64,000 nucleotides of DNA, taken from positions 248,001-312,000 of the forward strand of contig JAQVAV010000003.1 in the NCBI GenBank assembly GCA_028690665.1, in the 5' to 3' direction. Source of the DNA: Paludibacter sp. (GTDB taxonomy: Bacteria; Bacteroidota; Bacteroidia; Bacteroidales; Paludibacteraceae). This document shows positions 1 to 9,820 of this stretch, piece after piece. Under the pieces are notes generated by a model that was not told where the DNA came from, searched no databases, and saw only the letters and a list, made by a program, of their open reading frames with translations. The stretch's first letter is position 1; each line of letters starts with the position of its first letter. Position numbers and translations under genes: made by a program.

Positions 1-158
1 TGTAAAAAAATGAACGCAAATATAATGAATAATTACTCAATCAGAAACGAAATGTGCATTAATTTTTATTCTCCAAGAATTACACCTTTATTCATATATA
101 TTATCCGAAAAGAAGACAATCAGTTGTCAGTCCTCCATCCATTTAGCTGAAAAAATTG
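1..158. other. Non-coding leader before pheT
   Basis: AT-rich sequence with no convincing reading frame, RNA gene or hairpin. It probably belongs to the intergenic region upstream of pheT and continues beyond the window. Confidence 0.5.
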
Positions 159-166
159 TATCTTTG
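159..166 (+). promoter_or_regulatory. -7 box of pheT promoter
   Basis: TATCTTTG is an exact match to the Bacteroidota -7 consensus TAnnTTTG and lies 68 bases before the pheT ATG. No good TTTG -33 element is seen at the usual spacing, so this rests on the -7 box alone. Confidence 0.5.
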
Positions 167-234
167 TGGCTTAAAATTTTTTAGAAAATACTAAATAAAC
201 ACGGATTTTTAATTCCGGCAAAATATTATTGTAT

Positions 235-2694
235 ATGAATATTTCGTATAACTGGCTTAAACAATACATTAACATTGATATTACGCCTGATGAATTATCG
301 AAAGCATTAACATCCATTGGTCTTGAAGTAGGAGGTGTTGAAGAAGTTCAAACAGTGAAAGGTGGCCTTGAAGGTCTTATAATTGGAGAAGTATTAACCT
401 GCGTTGACCATGAAAACTCAGATCACCTGCATGTAACCACGGTAAATGTAGGTGCAGAAGCTCCTTTACAAATTGTATGCGGAGCACCTAATGTTGCGGC
501 AGGACAAAAAGTAGTTGTTGCAACAGTTGGTACCAAACTTTATTCCGGAGATGAAATTTTTACAATTAAACGCTCAAAAATCAGAGGTATAGAATCATTA
601 GGAATGATATGTGCCGAAGATGAAATTGGCATCGGAACAAGTCATGATGGAATTATTGTTCTTCCTGCTGAAACAAAAATCGGAACTTTAGCCAAAGATT
701 ATTACGGAATAAAAAGTGATTACCTGATAGAGGTAGATATAACACCTAACCGGGTCGATGCAGCATCACATTATGGCGTTGCACGTGACCTTGCTGCTTA
801 TTTTGCACTTAAAAATCCGGCTATAAAACTGACCAAACCTAATGTCGATAATTTTAGTATTCAAAATACTGATTTATCGATTCCGGTCATTGTCGAAAAT
901 CAGGAGGCATGTCCACGCTATTCTGCGGTAACAATATCAGACGTAACTGTAAAAGAATCGCCCGACTGGCTGAAAAATGCCTTATTAATCATCGGCCTGC
1001 GCCCTATTAATAATATTGTAGACGTAACAAATTATGTTTTGCATGAATTAGGACAACCATTACATGCTTTTGATGCCGATAAAATTGCCGGCAAAGAAGT
1101 ACATGTAAAATGTATGCCGGAAGGAACTCCTTTTGTAACACTTGATGGCGTTGAACGGAAATTAAATGCTGCCGATTTAATGATTTGTGATGTTGAGAAA
1201 CCTATGTGTATCGGTGGGGTATTTGGAGGACATGATTCGGGAGTGACCGAAAAAACCAAACATGTTTTTCTCGAAAGTGCCTATTTCAATCCCGTATCAA
1301 TTCGCAAAACAGCCCGTCGGCACGGACTAAACACCGATGCTTCGTTCCGATACGAACGCGGATGCGATCCGACCAATACTATTTATGTTCTGAAACGCTG
1401 TGCTCTGCTTATACAGGAAGTCGCCGGCGGCACAATTTCGAGTGATATTGTTGATATTTACCCCAAAGAAATCAAACCTTTTGAAGTAAGTATTACACTT
1501 CAGAAGATCAACTCCTTAGTTGGAAAAGAAATTGGCAAAGAAAATATTGAGACAATTCTGAACGCATTGGAAATGAAAATTGCCGAACGTGCTGAGGACG
1601 GATATTTACTGCACGTACCGCCATATCGCGTTGATGTACAAAGGGATGTAGACGTAATTGAGGACATTCTTCGTATTTATGGATATAATAATGTAGAAAT
1701 TGGCGAGAAACTGATTTCAAACCTGAGTTATAGCTCGAAACCGGACAGCCATAAACTACAAAACCTAATAGCCGAGCAACTTACTGCACAAGGTTTCAAT
1801 GAAATCCTGAACAATTCTTTGACTAAAGGCGGATATTATACCAACCTGACTTCATTTCCGGAAGCCAATTGCGTAAGAATTATTAATGCCCTGAGTTCAG
1901 ATTTGAATGTAATGAGACAGACATTACTTTTCGGGGGACTTGAAAACATTGCCTACAATATTAACAGACGCAATGCCGATCTGAAATTTTATGAATTCGG
2001 AAATTGCTATTATTATCATGCCGAGAATAAAAAAGACGATGAAATTTTGTCAGCATATTCCGAAGATTTCCATTTAGGTATATGGCTAACAGGCAATAAA
2101 TATGCACAATCATGGGCCGTTGCGGAACAAAAATCAAGCATCTACGAATTAAAAGCTTATATCGAAAATATTTTCCGCCGCATGGGAGTTAACCAGCGCA
2201 AATTGGTAATCGGCGAATATTCGGATGACCTTTTAAGTGAAGCTCTGACAGTTTACAGTCCTCGTGGAAACAAATTGGCTGTTTACGGTATTGTTCATCC
2301 CAAAATTCTGAAAAAACTCGATATTGATCAGGAGGTTTATTTTGCCGACCTGAACTGGAAAGCTTTGTTGACTGAAGTCAGCAAACATCAGGTAGAATAT
2401 ACTGAAATATCGAAATTTCCTGAAGTAAAACGGGATTTAGCCCTGCTAATTGATAAAACAGTAAGCTTTGCCGAAATAGAAAAAATCGCTTTCGAAGCCG
2501 AACGGAAATTACTTAAAAACGTTACACTGTTCGATGTTTACGAAGGTAAAAATTTAGAACCCGGCAAAAAATCATACGCTGTAAGCTTTATCCTTCAGGA
2601 TGAAACAAAAACGTTGAATGACAAACAGATTGACGGCATCATGCAAAAAATGATCAAAAATCTGGAAGGAAAATTGGACGCAAAACTAAGATAA
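235..2694 (+). CDS. pheT: Phenylalanyl-tRNA synthetase beta subunit
   Basis: Beta subunit of the alpha2-beta2 cytosolic enzyme that charges tRNA-Phe. The 819-aa length is normal for the long bacterial form. In order it has an N-terminal EMAP-type tRNA-binding OB domain (about residues 40-150, with GLIIGEV), the B3/B4 editing region (about 210-390, containing CPRYSAV and RRHGLNTDASFRYERG), the B5 domain (about 400-475), a catalytic-like core, and a C-terminal FDX-ACB anticodon-binding domain (KFPEVKRDLALLID onward). The ATG at 235 (MNISYNWL) is chosen over an in-frame TTG at 229 because family members start this way. pheS is not adjacent. Confidence 0.97.
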   Translation: MNISYNWLKQYINIDITPDELSKALTSIGLEVGGVEEVQTVKGGLEGLIIGEVLTCVDHENSDHLHVTTVNVGAEAPLQIVCGAPNVAAGQKVVVATVGTKLYSGDEIFTIKRSKIRGIESLGMICAEDEIGIGTSHDGIIVLPAETKIGTLAKDYYGIKSDYLIEVDITPNRVDAASHYGVARDLAAYFALKNPAIKLTKPNVDNFSIQNTDLSIPVIVENQEACPRYSAVTISDVTVKESPDWLKNALLIIGLRPINNIVDVTNYVLHELGQPLHAFDADKIAGKEVHVKCMPEGTPFVTLDGVERKLNAADLMICDVEKPMCIGGVFGGHDSGVTEKTKHVFLESAYFNPVSIRKTARRHGLNTDASFRYERGCDPTNTIYVLKRCALLIQEVAGGTISSDIVDIYPKEIKPFEVSITLQKINSLVGKEIGKENIETILNALEMKIAERAEDGYLLHVPPYRVDVQRDVDVIEDILRIYGYNNVEIGEKLISNLSYSSKPDSHKLQNLIAEQLTAQGFNEILNNSLTKGGYYTNLTSFPEANCVRIINALSSDLNVMRQTLLFGGLENIAYNINRRNADLKFYEFGNCYYYHAENKKDDEILSAYSEDFHLGIWLTGNKYAQSWAVAEQKSSIYELKAYIENIFRRMGVNQRKLVIGEYSDDLLSEALTVYSPRGNKLAVYGIVHPKILKKLDIDQEVYFADLNWKALLTEVSKHQVEYTEISKFPEVKRDLALLIDKTVSFAEIEKIAFEAERKLLKNVTLFDVYEGKNLEPGKKSYAVSFILQDETKTLNDKQIDGIMQKMIKNLEGKLDAKLR

Positions 2695-2718
2695 AATATA
2701 CAGCAGGTAGTTTTAAGT

Positions 2719-2768
2719 AAAAAGTAAGTAGTAGCGTCAAAAATTTTTGAAAGTACCACTTACTTTTT
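2719..2768 (+). terminator. Probable terminator of pheT
   Basis: The arms 2719-2733 and 2754-2768 pair over 15 bases with one mismatch, with a T-rich right arm. The loop holds a second small palindrome (2737-2750). It sits 25 bases after the pheT stop. Confidence 0.5.
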
Positions 2769-2828
2769 GCTTTTATACAAACACGATCGGGAAATTCTCA
2801 ATACCAATTATTTATCATTACTTGATTT

Positions 2829-4058
2829 ATGGATAAAAACTTCGATACAAGTCTGCTTCATACGCCCTACGGCAAACCGGATGCATATAACGCACTAAGC
2901 ATGCCTGTATATAACTCTGCCGCTTACGAATTTGATTCGGCAGAACAAATGGAATCCGCTTTCACGGGCAAAACTTCCGAATTTGCTTATTCGAGAATAA
3001 CAAACCCTACAGTTCAGTATTTTGAAGACCGGGTAAAAACCATCACAAAAGCATTTAGCGTCACTGCTTTAAACTCGGGAATGGCGGCTATTACAAATAC
3101 AATTATCGCATTGGCAAAAACCGGAGATAATATTGTTACATCGCGTCATTTGTTCGGAAACACTTATTCATTTCTGGCCTCTACTCTAGCCGCTTTTGGC
3201 GTAGAAGCCCGTTTCTGTGACCTGACAAATCCGAAAGAAGTATCTGCAATAATCGATGAAAAAACCTGCGCCGTTTTTCTCGAAATCATTACCAATCCGC
3301 AACTTGAAGTTGCTGATTTGAAAGCTCTTTCTTCAATATGTAAATCAAGAAATATCCCATTGGTGGCAGACACAACCATTGTCCCTTTCTGTGCTTTCAG
3401 AGCCAATGAGTTTGGAGTTGATATAGAAGTCGTTTCGAGCACCAAATACATATCAGGCGGAGCTACCAGTCTGGGCGGATTAATTTTAGATTATGCAACC
3501 TTCGACTGGACAAAATCCGTAAAGCTTTCGGGCCTGGCAAAAGATTTTGGAACAAAGGCTTTTACGGTTAAACTTCGCAAAGAAATTCATCGCAACATGG
3601 GCGCATATATGACTCCTCAGGTTGCTTATATGCAGACTCTTGGCCTTGAAACCATGTCTCTACGATTCGAAAAAGCCACCAAAACATGTATAGAATTGGC
3701 TGAAAAAGTAGAAAAGTTAAGCGGTGTGGAATCGGTAAACTATACCGGACTGAAATCCAATCCGTATTACGAATTAAGTTGTGCCCAGTTCGGCGCTTAT
3801 CCGGGTGCGATGTTTACTTTTGATCTGGCATCGCGTGAAGCTTGTTTCCTGTTTATGAATAAACTGAAACTTGTAAAACGCGCAACAAACTTATTCGATA
3901 ACAAAACATTGGCTATCCACCCAGCTTCTACTATTTATGGCACATTCACTGCCGAACAGCGAGAACTCATGAATGTATCGGACAAAACCATCCGTATTTC
4001 TGTAGGATTAGAAGATGTGGAGGATTTATATCAGGATTTTGGGCAGGCTTTGCTATAA
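2829..4058 (+). CDS. PLP-dependent Cys/Met metabolism enzyme (gamma-lyase / sulfhydrylase family)
   Basis: Member of the Cys/Met metabolism PLP family (cystathionine gamma-synthase, methionine gamma-lyase, O-acetylhomoserine sulfhydrylase), cytosolic, 409 aa. Visible motifs are the substrate-side Tyr segment FAYSRITNPTV near residue 55, the PLP phosphate-binding ALNSGMAAI, the aspartate of ADTTIVPF that contacts the pyridine nitrogen, and the Schiff-base lysine in SSTKYISGGA. The C-terminal SVGLEDVEDL is typical. The sequence alone does not separate gamma-lyase from O-acetylhomoserine sulfhydrylase. It stands alone between two terminators, so it is probably monocistronic. Confidence 0.85.
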   Translation: MDKNFDTSLLHTPYGKPDAYNALSMPVYNSAAYEFDSAEQMESAFTGKTSEFAYSRITNPTVQYFEDRVKTITKAFSVTALNSGMAAITNTIIALAKTGDNIVTSRHLFGNTYSFLASTLAAFGVEARFCDLTNPKEVSAIIDEKTCAVFLEIITNPQLEVADLKALSSICKSRNIPLVADTTIVPFCAFRANEFGVDIEVVSSTKYISGGATSLGGLILDYATFDWTKSVKLSGLAKDFGTKAFTVKLRKEIHRNMGAYMTPQVAYMQTLGLETMSLRFEKATKTCIELAEKVEKLSGVESVNYTGLKSNPYYELSCAQFGAYPGAMFTFDLASREACFLFMNKLKLVKRATNLFDNKTLAIHPASTIYGTFTAEQRELMNVSDKTIRISVGLEDVEDLYQDFGQALL

Positions 4059-4081
4059 TTCAAGATATTTATCAAAAGAAC

Positions 4082-4117
4082 AGAACAGAGTGTCACAATA
4101 ATATGGCACTCTGTTCT
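4082..4117 (+). terminator. Terminator after the Cys/Met enzyme
   Basis: A 14-bp stem (4082-4095 with 4104-4117, one G-T type mismatch) with an 8-base loop, followed by TGTTATT. It lies 24 bases after the stop. Confidence 0.7.
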
Positions 4118-4153
4118 TGTTATTATATAGCTGAACAAGTCATTAAGAAATAC

Positions 4154-4231
4154 TGCTCAACACTTGCAAAACTCTTAAGCAAAAATTGATGAAATGTTGA
4201 GCAAGAATAGGATAACTCTTAAGCAAGAGTT
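4154..4231. repeat. Cluster of short direct and inverted repeats
   Basis: The 13-mer AACTCTTAAGCAA occurs exactly at 4170-4182 and 4214-4226. TGCTCAACA (4154-4162) is repeated inverted as TGTTGAGCA (4196-4204). The second 13-mer also forms a hairpin with AAGAGTT at 4225-4231. The cluster lies between two convergent transcription units. Function is unknown, and a local duplication or decayed terminators would both explain it. Confidence 0.5.
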
Positions 4232-4239
4232 CACAAGTG

Positions 4240-4845
4240 TCAATAATAATAAAAATTCTCGTATCCGACACTCAGATCAAATCTTCCGTTGGTAATAGCT
4301 ACCGGTTCGTCATCGAAAAAAGTTTTAAATTCAATTTTCCCCGAAAGAATTGTTTTAGTGAACTCTTTATCGACATACAAATTCTGAACTTTCTTAAAAG
4401 TAAGATTTCCTTTAATAATTTTCAAAGTAGAAGTCGTATTATACTTTTTCAGCTTAACAATACAATCCGAAGAAGTCAAATCAATTACAGAATCATTTAA
4501 ATCAATTAAATCCGGATAATCTAACGGAGCATAACCGACAATATAAATTTGTAAAGTTGCATAATCATTATCCAGCATTCCATTCAAATTTAATTTAAAC
4601 GTATCCGGATTTACAATTATCTTCACAGGAAACACATCTTCCGAAGAAACAAAAGCAGTACGGTCAACATACATTCCAAAAGTATTATAGCCCCATTCCG
4701 AATATATTGGCAGTCCGGGATAGTCACTGTCTTCAATAAATACAGATTTTGTAAGTTCAAAATCATAACTGGTGCATGCAGGCAATAAAATTACAAACAA
4801 TGCAATTATCGCTGTTCTGATTTTATATAGTGAATTCATTTTCAT
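4240..4845 (-). CDS. Small lipoprotein of unknown function
   Basis: I do not recognise the family. The 201-aa product starts with a basic segment, a hydrophobic stretch (IIALFVILL) and a lipobox-like LLPACTS, so it is probably a lipidated envelope protein. The rest looks beta-rich and has no motif that I can name. It is the last gene of a minus-strand run after the VWA lipoprotein and the barrel protein, with a 19-base gap, which suggests that the three act together at the outer membrane. Confidence 0.7.
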   Translation of the reverse strand: MKMNSLYKIRTAIIALFVILLPACTSYDFELTKSVFIEDSDYPGLPIYSEWGYNTFGMYVDRTAFVSSEDVFPVKIIVNPDTFKLNLNGMLDNDYATLQIYIVGYAPLDYPDLIDLNDSVIDLTSSDCIVKLKKYNTTSTLKIIKGNLTFKKVQNLYVDKEFTKTILSGKIEFKTFFDDEPVAITNGRFDLSVGYENFYYY

Positions 4846-4864
4846 TAGCTTTAAATATTAAATT

Positions 4865-5635
4865 TTATTTAAACGGAATACTTAATGAAATTTGTACGCC
4901 TGAGTCATTTTGAACGTTTACAAGTCCGGAATTATCTGTCGTTGTTAAGAATGACGGAACAAAAACATCCAGATTAATATACAAGCTCTTATTCAGCCGC
5001 AAATTTGCTCCGACAGCAGCGTAAATCGTACCATAAAACGAATTCGCTTCAGGATTTATTTCATTCAGAACAGTTGATTCATATTCCTGCATCTCAGCTT
5101 GTTTAAAATTAATATTCGTATTGGTAGCCAGTTTATAAGCTACATCCAAACATAATTTTCCATAAAAAGAAAAATACTTATAATCGAACGGAGTATATTT
5201 TAATTCGACAGGTATACCGGCATAAGTCGAACTTTCGGTAATAGATTTTACGCGTGCATATTCGGTAGTGGTTCCTTCTGTTTTTATTCTTAAATAATAG
5301 TAGCCGCCATCATCCTGATCAGCCTTTATTAAACCGGAATTAAAAAACAAGACCTTCAAACCGGAAAGAACAGACAATTTATTTTCGTAAAAATAATATT
5401 CATATTTTACACCTACAAAATCAAGCCTATTTTCAACATCCACACTCAAATTATAGCCGTTACTGTAAAAAGAAGAACTTACATCCTGCCTGATCGGCCA
5501 CGCATCATTCATTTCTGAATTCAGGGTTTTGGTACCGTAGACAACAGATATTTCCGATTGTTTTTTCTCTACCTGAGCAAATAGCTCAAAAAAAGAAATC
5601 ATAAAAACTCCTATACAAATTATTATTTGTTTCAT
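4865..5635 (-). CDS. Outer-membrane beta-barrel protein, unknown role
   Basis: The ATG at 5635 gives MKQIIICIGVFMISFF with cleavage near LFAQ, a good Sec signal. An upstream in-frame start would add 12 unlikely residues and overlap the previous gene. The roughly 235-residue mature part has alternating polar and hydrophobic strands (YYEYYFYENKLSVLSGLKV, LRLNKSLYINLDVFVP) and ends in a strand with terminal Phe-Lys, as in small porin-like Bacteroidota barrels. It probably forms an operon with the VWA lipoprotein (24-base gap) and the small lipoprotein. No substrate can be inferred. Confidence 0.7.
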   Translation of the reverse strand: MKQIIICIGVFMISFFELFAQVEKKQSEISVVYGTKTLNSEMNDAWPIRQDVSSSFYSNGYNLSVDVENRLDFVGVKYEYYFYENKLSVLSGLKVLFFNSGLIKADQDDGGYYYLRIKTEGTTTEYARVKSITESSTYAGIPVELKYTPFDYKYFSFYGKLCLDVAYKLATNTNINFKQAEMQEYESTVLNEINPEANSFYGTIYAAVGANLRLNKSLYINLDVFVPSFLTTTDNSGLVNVQNDSGVQISLSIPFK

Positions 5636-5658
5636 ACTGATTTTTCGGTTAATTATTT

Positions 5659-7119
5659 TTATTTCCCCCAATTATTCACAATATCTAAAAACTTGCCCCG
5701 GTAACCATTCGGATCAAAAGTCGTTGCATTCTTTCCCAAAGTCAGAACCATTGCTTTATTGGCCGTTCCTTCAAATTCCGAATGTTTCAGAATAAGTCCG
5801 AATGCTGTAAGCGAGCTTGCAAAACGCATATTCTCAGAAGCAGACTCTATGGTTACAGGAGTTCCGTTAATGCTGTGCTGCAACAAACGACTCTCTGTTT
5901 CATTGGGTTTCTTGTAGCGGAAATCAAATTGTGCAAACTGTGCATCAATAACGGTGTCGACAGGAATAATTTCGTACATGGCAGTAATCGTCTGCCCCGC
6001 TCCTATTTCACCGGCATCGGTCGAATCATTTTCGAAATCTTCCTCATCCAACGAACGGTTTTCGTAACCAATTAAACGGTATGATTCAACTTTATCCGGA
6101 TTAAATGTAATCTGTATTTTGGAATCTTTAGCAACCGTATAGAATTTCGATTTTTCATTCACAAAAACTTTCACCAACTCGTCCGCACAATCAATATATT
6201 CGTAGTTTCCATTTCCTTTATCCGCTATTTGTTCCATCATATAATCGTTCAGGTTTCCTGTCCCGACACCAAGCACCGTCAGGTAAACTCCCGATTCACG
6301 TTTTTCTTCAATCATCTCAGTCAAGTCTTCGGTCGAAGAAGGACCAACATTGAAATCTCCATCTGTACCAATTATAATACGATTATTTCCACCCTCAATA
6401 AAATTTTCCTGAGCTATTTCATAAGCCGTAATAATTCCCTGAGCACCAGCAGTAGAACCACCGGCTCCCAATTTATCAATGGCTTTTTTTATTTCCGTTT
6501 TTTCACTTCCGCTTGTCGATTCCAATAATACAGCGGCATGTCCGGCATAAGTAACAATAGCTACCCGGTCGTTGTCCCGAAGCTGGTCGGTCATCAATTT
6601 AAATCCATTTTTCAGCACTTCCAGTTTATCATCAGAAGCCATGGACCCGGAAACATCAATCAGAAAAACAAAATTTGAATTCGGCATCTCACTTTCAGTA
6701 ATCGATTTACCTTTCATCCCCACACGCATCAGATAATGTGTCGTATTCCACGGACAAACAGCCAACTCCGAATTAAGAGCCACATTTTCATCTCCCGAAG
6801 GATCGGCATAATCAAACGTAAAATAATTCAGAAATTCTTCGATACGAACTGCTGCTCGAGGCACGGTATCGCCATCGGACATAAACCGGCGCATATTGGC
6901 ATAAGAACCGCCATCGGCATCAACCGAAAAAGTGGAAACCGGCTGTTCCGAAGCATCTACGAACTGATTCTCAGCATAGTCTTTATATTTCTCATTGGAT
7001 TGCTGATCATAACCATTTTCATAATAACTTAAATACGAATCTGCATAATTATCTGATTCACATGCAATAAAAAACACAATGGGTATAAACAGGATAAAAA
7101 AGTTCTTAATTGTTTTCAT
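5659..7119 (-). CDS. VWA-domain lipoprotein (YfbK-like)
   Basis: 486 aa. A signal peptide with lipobox (FFIACES) is followed by an acidic, Tyr-rich linker, a VWA N-terminal extension (about 55-140), a von Willebrand A domain (about 150-320) and a DUF3520-like C-terminal region, the arrangement of E. coli YfbK. The MIDAS metal site looks complete: DVSGSM, the Thr of GGSTAG and the Asp of GTDGDFN. Such domains usually mediate metal-dependent protein contacts on the envelope. It is the first gene of the three-gene operon running down to 4240. The physiological role is unknown. Confidence 0.85.
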   Translation of the reverse strand: MKTIKNFFILFIPIVFFIACESDNYADSYLSYYENGYDQQSNEKYKDYAENQFVDASEQPVSTFSVDADGGSYANMRRFMSDGDTVPRAAVRIEEFLNYFTFDYADPSGDENVALNSELAVCPWNTTHYLMRVGMKGKSITESEMPNSNFVFLIDVSGSMASDDKLEVLKNGFKLMTDQLRDNDRVAIVTYAGHAAVLLESTSGSEKTEIKKAIDKLGAGGSTAGAQGIITAYEIAQENFIEGGNNRIIIGTDGDFNVGPSSTEDLTEMIEEKRESGVYLTVLGVGTGNLNDYMMEQIADKGNGNYEYIDCADELVKVFVNEKSKFYTVAKDSKIQITFNPDKVESYRLIGYENRSLDEEDFENDSTDAGEIGAGQTITAMYEIIPVDTVIDAQFAQFDFRYKKPNETESRLLQHSINGTPVTIESASENMRFASSLTAFGLILKHSEFEGTANKAMVLTLGKNATTFDPNGYRGKFLDIVNNWGK

Positions 7120-7264
7120 ACTTTAATTGTTTTTAGTTTTGAGTCCGGAGGTAATTTAAAATCGATAACATTGATGCAGATATTTTTAAAAATGTTGCAT
7201 AAAATAAAAAATTCGGCAAAAAATCATCACCGGATTTTTTTATCTGTACAGAAAAATTCTGACA

Positions 7265-9556
7265 TTAATTTATCTCTATTTCATCCAGAAACAATACGCT
7301 GTCTCTCGTATTTCCGTTTAAATCAAATACATTTCCACCATTCAAAAAAACTATTTTTACATAACGTGCCTTTTTATACGGAAAAAATATTTCCGGACGA
7401 TAAATACGGATTATCGAATCATAAACTTTTTCTGATTTTTCGCGGGCCGTTTCTACGAAATCTACGCCATCCTCCGACAATAAAACGATGATACCGAAAG
7501 GATAAATTCCGCATATAGCTGGCTTATTCAAAATGCTGACAGAAACCACATGTACCTGCATAACCGAACCCAAATCGTAAACCAACTCCCGATCCGAATT
7601 TCCTCCGATCTGAATCCAGTTATTTCCTGATTTTGTTCCGCCATAAATTCCATCTGTCAATTGTTGCAAAACAGCATCGTTTTTAAAAATAGGAACGGAA
7701 GATACTGGTTTTTTACCAGAAATTTTACTTACTGCCAACTTTTGAATCAGCTCCTTTCCTACTTCTTTTTTCCCTTCAAAACTCCGGGCATGTATTACTG
7801 TATTTTTATGAATCGTAACAGGCGATTTATAAACCGAAGACTTTAGGCTTACCTGCGAATCATCTAAATTATAATGAATTACAGCTTTAGAATCATCGGT
7901 TCTCAGAATGAATTGTACCTTATCTGCCGATACACTTACAGTTTGGGCCGATACTCCGTAAAAGGCTTTCGAGGCATTAATATCCAAAACTTTATACCGC
8001 TGAAACTCAGTCAGCATATTCTGGCAAAAACGATCGTAATTTTTATATTCGGACTGAGTCCACAAAACTTCTGATAAGGCAGCAATTCGAGGAAAAACCA
8101 TATATTCAACATCCGAAAATTGTTTCAGATATTCTGTCCACACATTAGCCTGAGCGCCGATAATATACCGTGCCTCTTCTGCACTAAAAGAAGCCGGAAC
8201 CGGCTCAAAACTATATACCTTTGATAAAGGCGTATATCCTCCAATAGCAGTTGGTTCTGTCTCAGGATTATCCTGATAATGATCAAAATAACAGAATTCT
8301 CCGGGAGTCATTATTACATTGTGCGAACTCTTGGCAGCTTCAATTCCTCCGGCCACCCCACGCCACGACATCACGGTAGCATTATCGGCCAAACCACCTT
8401 CCAAAATCTCATCCCAACCTATAATTTTTCGGCCTTTTGTGTTGACAAAATTCTCAATCCGCTGAATAAAATAACTTTGTAATTCGTGTTCATCTTTCAA
8501 TCCAAGCAATTTGATGCGTTTCTGACAATCCGGACATTCGTGCCAACGAACTTTCGGACATTCATCGCCTCCAATATGAATATATTCCGATGGAAAAATA
8601 TCCATGATTTCCGTCAGTACATCTTCTAAAAAATTAAAGACAGAATCCCTCGTACAATAAACATCCTCAAAAATGCCCCATTTTTTGGCTACGTTTATTT
8701 GTTGGCGCGTACATGAAAGAAAAGGATACGAAGCTATCGTCGCCGAAGCATGCCCTGGCATTTCTATTTCGGGAATTACAGTAATGTTGCGTTCGGCTGC
8801 ATACCGTACAATTTCACGAGCTTCATCCTGAGTATAATAACCACCATAAGCATCGTCGTCATAACGCTGTGGAAAATTTTCATAATAATGTCCGACCAAA
8901 GTTTCAATCCGGTGTGAACCGGTTTTGGTAAGATTCGGATATTTTTTGATTTCAATTCTCCAACCCTGATCATCAGTTAGATGCCAGTGAAAACGATTAA
9001 GTTTGTGGATAGCCATAGCATCCAAATATCGCTTAATTTCGTCTACCGTAAAAAAATGACGACTTACATCCAAATGTAGACCGCGATAAGCAAAACGAGG
9101 GACATCTTCTATCTCAACACAGGGAACAGTCCATTTTTTCCGTTCAGACAATTCTTTTCCATAAATATCGACAGGCATTAGCTGATACAATGTTTGCAGA
9201 GCATAAAACATCCCTGCCTGCGTAGAAGCTTTCAGTACAATATTTTTTGAATCTGCCGACAACGAATACCCTTCTTCAGATAAATTATTCGCTTTTTCAA
9301 ACCGGATTTGTTGCGTACAAATTTCATCGTTCTTGCTGAGCTGAAAACCGGAAACAAGTTTAAACCGGGTCTGAAAACCGGAAGCTAATTTTTCAAATCC
9401 ACTATCTGCAAAAACAGTTGTTCCTGAATTTATTTTAAAATGGCCCGGCTTTATATCCATCTTTTGAGGATAAGGAATGATATTGATTTGATCTCCGGCA
9501 TATAAGGCCAATGAAAAACACAACAAAAATGAAAAAACGGCAGCAATCTTATTCAT
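7265..9556 (-). CDS. Beta-N-acetylhexosaminidase, GH20
   Basis: Exported glycoside hydrolase that removes terminal beta-linked GlcNAc or GalNAc. It has a signal peptide (MNKIAAVFSFLLCFSLALYAG), a GH20b N-terminal domain (about 25-150) and a GH20 barrel starting at FAYRGLHLDVSRHF. HIGGDECPK holds the Asp-Glu catalytic pair used for substrate-assisted catalysis, and MSWRG and WTEYL carry conserved tryptophans. A chitobiase-type C-terminal region and a discoidin/CBM32-like end (about 620-763) follow. The length of 763 aa is typical for Bacteroidota. It is probably periplasmic or surface-associated, acting on host glycans or on peptidoglycan/chitin fragments. There is no neighbouring glycan-utilisation locus. 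Confidence 0.93.
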   Translation of the reverse strand: MNKIAAVFSFLLCFSLALYAGDQINIIPYPQKMDIKPGHFKINSGTTVFADSGFEKLASGFQTRFKLVSGFQLSKNDEICTQQIRFEKANNLSEEGYSLSADSKNIVLKASTQAGMFYALQTLYQLMPVDIYGKELSERKKWTVPCVEIEDVPRFAYRGLHLDVSRHFFTVDEIKRYLDAMAIHKLNRFHWHLTDDQGWRIEIKKYPNLTKTGSHRIETLVGHYYENFPQRYDDDAYGGYYTQDEAREIVRYAAERNITVIPEIEMPGHASATIASYPFLSCTRQQINVAKKWGIFEDVYCTRDSVFNFLEDVLTEIMDIFPSEYIHIGGDECPKVRWHECPDCQKRIKLLGLKDEHELQSYFIQRIENFVNTKGRKIIGWDEILEGGLADNATVMSWRGVAGGIEAAKSSHNVIMTPGEFCYFDHYQDNPETEPTAIGGYTPLSKVYSFEPVPASFSAEEARYIIGAQANVWTEYLKQFSDVEYMVFPRIAALSEVLWTQSEYKNYDRFCQNMLTEFQRYKVLDINASKAFYGVSAQTVSVSADKVQFILRTDDSKAVIHYNLDDSQVSLKSSVYKSPVTIHKNTVIHARSFEGKKEVGKELIQKLAVSKISGKKPVSSVPIFKNDAVLQQLTDGIYGGTKSGNNWIQIGGNSDRELVYDLGSVMQVHVVSVSILNKPAICGIYPFGIIVLLSEDGVDFVETAREKSEKVYDSIIRIYRPEIFFPYKKARYVKIVFLNGGNVFDLNGNTRDSVLFLDEIEIN

Positions 9557-9584
9557 GTAAAATAGATTTTAATAATTTGGTACA

Positions 9585-9592
9585 CAAATATA
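9585..9592 (-). promoter_or_regulatory. -7 box of the hexosaminidase promoter
   Basis: On the minus strand this reads TATATTTG, an exact TAnnTTTG match, 29 bases before the gene start. No clear -33 element is seen. Confidence 0.5.
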
Positions 9593-9820
9593 TAACTTTC
9601 AACATAAAGTTTTATTGGATTTTTGACTTTATTCCTGACAGAACATCACTTTAGAAAATTTCAACAAATCACTTACAAACCTGATAAAAATTCACGAGTT
9701 TATGATAACATTTTATAAATCAAAAAAATATATTACAAAATCAAAAAAAACGACGTTCAAATTCGTAAAAAAAAGAATAAATATCTAATTTAGTGCTCTG
9801 AAACAGAGAGACACAAATTT

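Noticed and set aside
5782..7032. Plus-strand frames across the VWA gene
   Set aside because: Shadows of a strongly supported minus-strand gene with MIDAS motifs; their products resemble no family.
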